Of a DNA stretch of 64,000 bases, positions 58,501-64,000 are shown piece by piece. How positions within the stretch are numbered: position 1 is the stretch's first letter; the number at the start of each line of letters is the position of its first letter. The position numbers and the translations under genes are program-made. The notes under the pieces are model-generated. The model was not told where the DNA came from, made no database searches, and saw only the letters and a list, made by a program, of their open reading frames with translations. Origin of the DNA: Bolinopsis microptera (taxonomy: Eukaryota > Ctenophora > Tentaculata > Lobata > Bolinopsidae); contig NC_087080.1 in NCBI RefSeq assembly GCF_026151205.1, positions 7,791,096 to 7,855,095 of the forward strand, given 5' to 3'.

Positions 58501-61500
58501 CTACTTGACTTTCAGCCATTTTTATTATATTTTTATTAGCACTGTTAATTTCACAATAATACAGTCCTTTAATTCTACATAACATATAAATTGTTTGTTT
58601 CGTAATTCGTATAAATATTATAATTATGAGAGTATATTTAACGCACGTGAAATAAGCTGCACGCTACATAACAGCTTTAGTTTTAAAACTCTCCAAGCAT
58701 TTGGCATGCGACTAAATGTGTTTAAAACACAGCCTAGTTCTTACAGCACTGTAACAGTTAGCAGTTAGCAGTTAGCCAATTATTTACTGATCAGATAATT
58801 AGTATAATTATCTAATTATCTAATTAGAGATTTAGGAGTTAAGGCCAGAGGGGGGGGGGATAAATGGCACTTTTCTAGTTTTCACATATTTGATAATAGC
58901 TGCTGGAGACAAACAAGAAGAAAAAAACCAGATCAAAATCTGACCTTGCGTTCCTGAGATATCGCGCGCTAAATTTTGAGGTTTACCTGTAATTACATGT
59001 TGAACTGGATCTTTAAACGGCTGTAACTTTTTTGACCTTTCGATTCCTTAGTTGAGAAAACCGGCCACTCCCTGATCTTGAGGTTTGGTACAGTGGTTCC
59101 TTAGACAATTATCCTCATTTATTATGTGAGCGATTTTTGTTATTTGACTCGGTTCTTGAATTATGAGGTTAACTATGTCAAAAATTCGGAAAATTTAGCT
59201 GGTTAACCTCATAATTCGAGAACCGAGTCAAATAAAAAAAATCGGTCACATAATAAATGAGGATAATTGTCCAAGGAACCACTGTACCAAATCTCAATAT
59301 CAGGGGGTGGCTGGTTTTCTCAACTAAGGAATCGAAAGGTCAAAAAATGTGTTTTGAGATAGATGCAATTTAGTGTTTTCAAAATTTTGAATATTCACTG
59401 GAATGTATCACAGTTCGTTAGTTAGGACTTTTTATAAACTTAATAACGTTTGCTTGATCAGACCTGGCCGTCCCCTAAATGATTTTAGCTACTTTCAGTA
59501 GTTAATTTCCTTGTATTGTAAAAAATGAGGTTAACCAAGACTTCCTGTAAACACTAACTACTTAAAATTTGGTTGTTAACCTCGCTTTAGACCATATAAC
59601 ACTGGGATTGGTTTATCAATATGTTATTATATATGTAGTAAAACATTTGCACAGTATAACGATTAAGTTTTTGAGGTTAAAATATAATTGATTAGTCAGG
59701 TATTCAAAAAATGAGAGGTTAACCTCATTTTTTAGCCATTTACGGGTAAAATCTTCTACTAAAATATGGTCAGTTCGAATCACCTTTGTCACGTGATTAT
59801 AGTTGTAGGCATTGTGATACCAATAGATACCTCACTTCGATATTGTGGTACATTACATAAATAAGAATCGTATGTATATTCCCTACGGTACCAAAATGTG
59901 TTGGTTAACCTCATTTTTTTCATTTTCCCAAGATAAAAGAAAGTCAATCAACACGTCATCTATTTAGAAATGTGTATACCGTAAACTTACGATGAAAATA
60001 ATAACTCTATCATTTGATCTATTCTCGCTATATCTAAAAGACGAGGTTAACCTCATTTAATCACGTTTGGATATTACTTTTTCTGACAATTATGAACCTA
60101 AAATTTAGAGTTTACATTTGCTGACCGAAATAACAAAAAATTATGGCGTGTAATAAAATATTAACCTCAATTTTATTAACCTCAATGTTGTATAGTCAAT
60201 TTTGTGAAAATCGGTTAACCTCAATTATAAAATAAAGTTAATCAGCTACAAATATGTGAATAGCGGCAATGTTTTTGTCATTAAAAATTAAATCGATTTA
60301 GAAAATAATATTTTGGTAGAATTTTTTGACCCCTTACCCCCCCCTCTGGCCTTAACTTACAAAGGGCAAAGTAGAACTGAGCCAATCCTTGCTGGGAACT
60401 GTCGCGGATGTTGAGGAACACGTTACACAGACTGTTGAAGCTATTCACCGTGAATTGGGACAATTCTTCTGACCCTGAATGGAATGGAATGTAGGTCCGG
60501 GTGGGCGACAATTGACCCCCCGACAATTGACCCCCCGACAATTGACCCCCCGACAATTGACCCCCCGACAATTAACCCCCCGACAATTAACCCCCCGACA
60601 ATTGACCCCCGACAATTGACCCCCCGACAATTGACCCCCGAAAATAGAATTTAATACAATTAACCCTGACCCTGACCCTGACCCTGACCCTGACCCTGAC
60701 CCTGACCCTGACCCTGACCCTGACCCTGACCCTGACCCTGACCCTGACCCTGACCCTGACCCTGACCCTGACCCTGACCCTGACCCTGACCCTGACCCTG
60801 ACCCTGACCCTGACCCTGACCCTGACCCTGACCCTGACCCTGGTCCCTGACCCTGACCCTGACCCTGACCCTGACCCTGACCCTGACCCTGACCCTGACC
60901 CTGACCCATGACCCTGACCCAGGAACAGCTGTCCCTGACCCTGACCCTGACCCTGACCCTGACCCTAACCCTAACCCCAACCCTAACCCCAACCCTAACC
61001 CTAACCCTAACCCTAACCCTAACCCTAACCCGATTAATTTACCCCAGTTTAATTACAATTGTCGGGGGGTCAATTGTCGGGGGGTCAATTGTCGTACTAA
61101 GCCCTAGATTTCGCGACAATTGACCCCAGTGTAATTACATAGAGGGTCAATTGTCGGGGGGTTAATTGTCGGGGGGTCAATTGTCGGGGGGTCAATTGTC
61201 GTACTAAACCCTAGATGTCGCGACAATTGACCCCAGTGTAATTACATAGGGGGTCAATTGTCGGGGGGTCAATTGTTGGGGGGTCAATTGTCGGGGGGTC
61301 AATTGTCGGGGGGTCAATTGTCGCGGTACCGTAGGTCCGGGTCTACTGAAGTTTTAAAAATGTGTGGCATTTGCGGCAAATTCTTTGTTTAAGTTTCAAG
61401 TACGTGTTTAAATTGTAGGTAACACTTAAACACTGGTGTCACCATGTAAAATGACGTACTCAAATATCTCATAAAATGTTAAAAAGTTGAGCGGCTTTTC

Positions 61501-62824
61501 GCTTTCAGTCCAGTTGAATCTGCACATAAAATAGTTTGTAGGAGGAGCTGAGGTCGAGAAATTTACTGAGCTTCAGATTAACAAGCTCAATTATTTCGCC
61601 GGAAATTACAACAACTCCTCTAGAAACTATCGAGGTCCTAACCAATTTTCTTAACTTCAATTTAACTTACAGTCAAATAACATCTTAATGACTAAGGCTA
61701 ACTTTACGAAGCTTAGGTATACTAAATACCTGAATACCAGTCATCTAACTACGACCAAACCCTATTCCAGCGAAATTAAAATCTTATTTAAACAACACTT
61801 AAATTGAAAATAATCAGATCAAAATCACTAAAAATCACAAAAACTAACCAGGCAGAGTCTCAAGCTGCTTATCAGACACACCGATCATAGAATACGCACA
61901 GATAACAGTGATGTTGGTTTTAGTGAAGGAATGTTCCACCATGATAAGGTTTAGGGTGAGTAACAGCAGCGTGATAGAGGTGGTGAGAAGAGTGGTCACT
62001 CCGAATACCACGTGTAGCAGCACACACATGTTACACCAGATAAAGGTGTACCTGAGGGTGGGGAGCCTGTTAGTTTACACGTGTTACACCAGATAAAGGT
62101 GTACCTGAGGGTGGGGAGCCTGTTAGTTTACACATGTTACACCAGATAAAGGTGTACCTGAGGGTGGGGAGCCTGTTAGTTTACACATGTTACACCAGAT
62201 AAAGGTGTACCTGAGGGTGGGGAGCCTGTTAGTTTACACATGTTACACCAGATAAAGGTGTACCTGAGGGTGGGGAGCCTGTTAGTTTACACGTGTTACA
62301 CCAGATAAAGGTGTACCTGAGGGTGGGGAGCCTGTTAGTTTACACGTGTTACACCAGATAAAGGTGTACCTGAGGGTGGGGAGCCTGTTAGTTTACACAT
62401 GTTACACCAGATAAAGGTGTACCTGAGGGTGGGGAGCCTGTTAGTTTACACATGTTACACCAGATAAAGGTGTACCTGAGGGTGGGGAGCCTGTTAGTTT
62501 ACACGTGTTACACCAGATAAAGGTGTACCTGAGGGTGGGGAGCCTGTTAGTTTACACGTGTTACACCAGATAAAGGTGTACCTGAGGGTGGGGAGCCTGT
62601 TAGTTTACACATGTTACACCAGATAAAGGTGTACCTGAGTGTGGGGAGCCTGTTAGTTTACACGTGTTACACCAGATAAAGGTGTACCTGAGGGTGGGGA
62701 GCCTGCTAGTTTACACATGTTACACCAGATAAAGGTGTACCTGAGGGTGGGGAGCCTGTTAGTTTACACATGTTTCCTGACCATTGTAGTGACTTGTTGG
62801 AAGTGTTTGGGAGTGTAGGTATCA
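52580..62824 (-). CDS. Unidentified multi-pass membrane protein with acidic Thr/Leu/Asp-rich cytoplasmic tail (5' partial)
   Basis: Exons 62824-62782 (less sure), 62051-61849, 60474-60361, 57982-57846, 56219-56114, 53496-52580, all with agreeing phases. Visible parts: one or two hydrophobic segments (CVLLHVVFGVTTLLTTSITL..), a loop of about 65 residues with NIT and a possible disulfide (SLCNVF..YFALC), and another helix (VAMLTIILTYLATTTTLLLL). A hydrophobic/amphipathic segment (FNMSMYMLYSVYRAIVNAI) and a tail of about 305 residues follow. The tail has acidic clusters and repeated TLD/TLG/TLE units (DTLDTLEYEGTMTLA, FTLDSMGTGTEFTLGG). No family recognised; the N-terminus lies upstream and was not found. 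Introns are heavily loaded with repeats and one nested ORF. Confidence 0.7.
54075..55520 (-). CDS. GIY-YIG nuclease-domain protein nested in an intron, no reverse transcriptase
   Basis: An uninterrupted 481-codon frame. The last 100 or so residues form a GIY-YIG domain: LIYLITC (GIY strand), TYIGETHRKISERFYEHW (YIG strand with Arg and His) and ESQLIIERKPSLNI (the Glu and the KPxLN ending). This version is the one at the C-terminus of Penelope-like retroelements, preceded as there by a Cys cluster (CTKQMCLTCPAL). The upstream 370 residues are low-complexity, acidic then Lys/Ser/Pro-rich, with RLRRSSRIAAQK as a possible DNA-binding or nuclear signal; no RT motifs. The first 35 or so hydrophobic residues may not be genuine, and a downstream start or splice is possible. 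It sits sense-oriented in the 2.6-kb last intron of the membrane-protein gene. Confidence 0.7.
   Translation of the reverse strand: MMTAAVTLYCVHVFQFYRLGNFLIVPVSFTYSRLKIAVTKDVAITWQGNGTVRVKARHILELLRSSVISLSNLSEQNRKRVAEPHHRLQIEEIQDNLIPNVDGPLNDDVPNDHVSSEALKCNELESTPPAFPPGDNSITVGDRCDGDGKMHGTCDEQVTSGDEIIEMKLEQQEIVRLQEKVDAATSTSSLVQISALTKTGGDSTDHLVQGSVLIKADAGTQTSEQLVTEGDKVIKSVEEVPIKAKLSDLPVVTSSQPEKPRLRRSSRIAAQKTNKDEETMLLKKGSVKKESKKVTGKLPSTKCKGSPSLSKSSKLLGKPVAKVPRPPSESEKPGIDDPPKCSKTDDKNPENSPKVAAENPTRACTKQMCLTCPALADGSCSTEGLIYLITCLVDGCNATYIGETHRKISERFYEHWRTCANPHFESYKMRAMGIHYATIHPGAKPELKLEILETIKSQKRRRERESQLIIERKPSLNIKIN
55521..57845. other. Introns of the membrane-protein gene around the 56114-56219 exon
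   Basis: Apart from the exon, the sequence is AT-rich with simple direct repeats (GAGGCTATA..) near 56533-56575. No further coding signal. Confidence 0.45.
58843..60351. mobile_element. Complete 1.5-kb TTAA-flanked TIR element
   Basis: TTAA (58839-58842) then GGCCAGAGGGGGGGGG; the right end CCCCCCCTCTGGCC is followed by TTAA (60352-60355). There is no transposase. Inside is a long hairpin (about 59030-59345) and at least six copies of a GTTAACCTCATTTT-type motif (about 59160-60230). It occupies the intron 57983-60360, and its right TTAA overlaps the 5' splice region of the exon 60474-60361 (on the minus strand GTAAG then TTAA). TTAA target use is piggyBac-like. A fragment of the family is at 5341. 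Confidence 0.85.
59030..59345. repeat. Long internal hairpin of the TTAA element
   Basis: TTTTTGACCTTTCGATTCCT..CCTCATAATTC pairs over about 145 bp with the inverted right half (GAATTATGAGG..AGGAATCGAAAGGTCAAAAA), with a short AAATTCGGAAAATTT-like loop. Confidence 0.85.
60503..61330. repeat. Composite satellite: 15-bp repeats in inverted blocks around a (CCCTGA)n/(CCCTAA)n core
   Basis: Left block: CGACAATTGACCCCC units (about 60506-60640). Core: about 50 CCCTGA hexamers (60664-60964) interrupted by TGGTCC, CATGAC and CAGGAACAGCTGTCC, then CCCTAA/CCCCAA units (60965-61031), i.e. TTAGGG-type on the other strand. Right block: GGGGGGTCAATTGTC units in the opposite orientation (about 61060-61325) in two sub-blocks. 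The whole is bounded by GTAGGTCCGGGT at 60491-60502 and 61331-61342. It lies only about 10 bp upstream (minus strand) of a 3' splice site. Confidence 0.9.
62028..62780. repeat. 53-bp minisatellite built from a 3' splice site and exon start, ~14 copies
   Basis: The unit GTGTTACACCAGATAAAGGTG..CTGTTAGTTTACAC (53 bp) is repeated with only a few point differences (ATG/GTG, one T for G at about 62640, one C for T at about 62706). On the minus strand each unit contains pyrimidine tract plus CCACCCTCAG followed by the first 20-odd coding bases of the exon 62051-61849. The unit at the 62051 end is the authentic acceptor. Confidence 0.93.
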
Positions 62825-64000
62825 CTGAAACGTAGGCCCTCGTCTCATTTCTAACAAAGCTTTATTTTATTGTATTGTAACAGAATTGAGAGAACGAGGA
62901 GTAGTGAGGTGCACCAGACATATGGTTGTTAGGTCTTTTATAATGTTAAGCAGCATGCAGATATTGGACACATCTTGATAGGCTTGCTTTGTAAACGAAG
63001 AAGCAGAAGGCGAATGTGAGGCACCATGAATCATTAATAACGAGATGATAATACTACTCACGCCTTATCATACTCCTCGTAAATATTCAAACTATTCATA
63101 TTCTAATATCTTCACCTTGTTAACAGCCTACTAGCGCCATTGTAACCGTACAGAATAACCAGGCCCACACTATAAAACTTACTCAAGTATAATTTATTCC
63201 TTAAAATGTTAATTGTAAGAGTGCTTTGAGGGAATAACCATCTCTAAAGAATAGCACATTTAGCTCTACATATCTACAGTTATTACGTAATGATACTTAA
63301 TGCACTGATACGCCTAACCCACAACAGGGAATACGGTATCAGATTACATCTCCTCCTCACTTATTACCGGCTAGTGCAGCAAATCTCGCTGCTATTTTCC
63401 TACCCGCAGAAAAATATTATCATGGAGTTATTTCTGGCATGCTACGTCAAAAAAAGAAGGCATTTTTGAAGCACTTAGCTAAGAGGTATCTACGTATTTT
63501 GTGCCGACATATTTTCCATCTAGATCTACAAAACTTATATTATTGCACGTCAAAAGTAATGCGAGGAAGTTGGAAGGGATGTTGTAAGGATTTGGAGGGT
63601 GAGATGATGATAGCTGGTAGCACTACAAAATGTTATGCGGAGTGTGTCGTGCGTGCGAGATGAGCACGAGAGCAGCCGAGAGCAGATGTCTCTTCAAAAT
63701 GAGAAATTGTTAAAGATTTCTGAATTCTTTAGTAAGTAAGCGAGGAGTCAAGGGAATGTGATGATAGGCATAACAGTGTAACTCAAAGAAAAGACTGAGG
63801 AATTCATCAGATCAGTAGCAAATTATGCGATCTGGAAGAAAGATGTAGACCCTACCAAGGAATAGCACAACATGATTCTATCAGTACTATTACTAATCAA
63901 ATGAGACTCACGCAGACAGTTGAGGATTTTCCCACAGGGCCACATAGCTGCCTACTTTGACTAGGGGAGAGAAGGGTCGGAAGATAGGAGCGAGGGGGTT
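62825..64000. other. Right end of the window, no gene identified
   Basis: AT-rich to about 63400, then a short plus-strand open frame (63439-63663) rich in basic residues and without homology I recognise. Missing 5' exons of the membrane-protein gene may lie here or beyond the edge. Confidence 0.4.

Noticed and set aside
60445-60992. Long minus-strand open frames coding Gly-Gln or Gly-Ser repeats
   Set aside because: They are translations of the (CCCTGA)n hexamer array; no codon structure beyond the repeat.
63439-63663. Plus-strand basic 74-codon ORF
   Set aside because: No homology, no splice or promoter context, and length is within chance expectation.
1-64000. CRISPR array, bacterial operon or phage
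   Set aside because: The genes are intron-bearing animal genes; the regular repeats present are minisatellites and hexamer arrays without CRISPR-like unique spacers.

Overview
This is an AT-rich eukaryotic nuclear window with GT-AG introns. Many introns are short (about 100-400 bp), and interspersed repeats are dense. The recognisable host genes are animal genes: IQANK1-like, TOE1, COX10, secreted Cu/Zn superoxide dismutases and an MFS transporter family. Together with non-LTR retrotransposons, TTAA-flanked MITEs and TTAGGG-type repeats they point to a TE-rich invertebrate metazoan. A cnidarian or another early-branching or lophotrochozoan animal would fit, but the sequence alone does not settle the phylum. 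Most genes below were assembled by hand from exon homology, splice sites and codon phase.

Layout. 1-8.8 kb: an IQ-motif/ankyrin/dynein-AAA-like gene (IQANK1-like, minus strand), running off the left edge. A large intron holds a 178/186-bp tandem array with an inverted terminal unit. 10.6-15.5 kb: a chimeric superoxide dismutase gene (plus). About 310 residues of unrecognised sequence are inserted inside the SOD fold, and an intron carries a 5'-truncated LINE with a 13-bp target-site duplication. 18.0-19.5 kb: a conventional secreted Cu/Zn SOD paralogue with all metal ligands. 19.5-23.1 kb: fold-back and TIR elements, including perfect 42-bp and 64-bp palindromes. 23.2-26.4 kb: MFS transporter copy A (minus). 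26.7-29.3 kb: a decayed LINE (zinc-finger ORF1, start of endonuclease) invaded by two DNA elements.

29.7-49.6 kb: TOE1, a nuclear CAF1-type 3' exonuclease (minus, ten exons with matching phases). It is split by a 15.5-kb intron that contains two further MFS copies (B and C, plus strand), three LINE/TTAA-element insertions and a fold-back element. 50.3-51.6 kb: COX10 (heme O synthase). 52.6-62.8 kb: an unidentified multi-pass membrane protein with an acidic tail (minus). One of its introns hosts a same-strand 481-codon ORF ending in a Penelope-type GIY-YIG domain. Other introns hold a 1.5-kb TTAA element abutting a 5' splice site, a (CCCTGA)n/(CCCTAA)n telomere-like block, and a 53-bp minisatellite made of a duplicated 3' splice site plus exon start.

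The strongest novelty candidates are the SOD with a domain inserted next to its copper ligands (with a lost ligand and an apparent frameshift), the nested MFS duplicates inside TOE1, the GIY-YIG ORF without a reverse transcriptase, and TTAA palindromic elements whose ends are homopolymeric G/C tracts.
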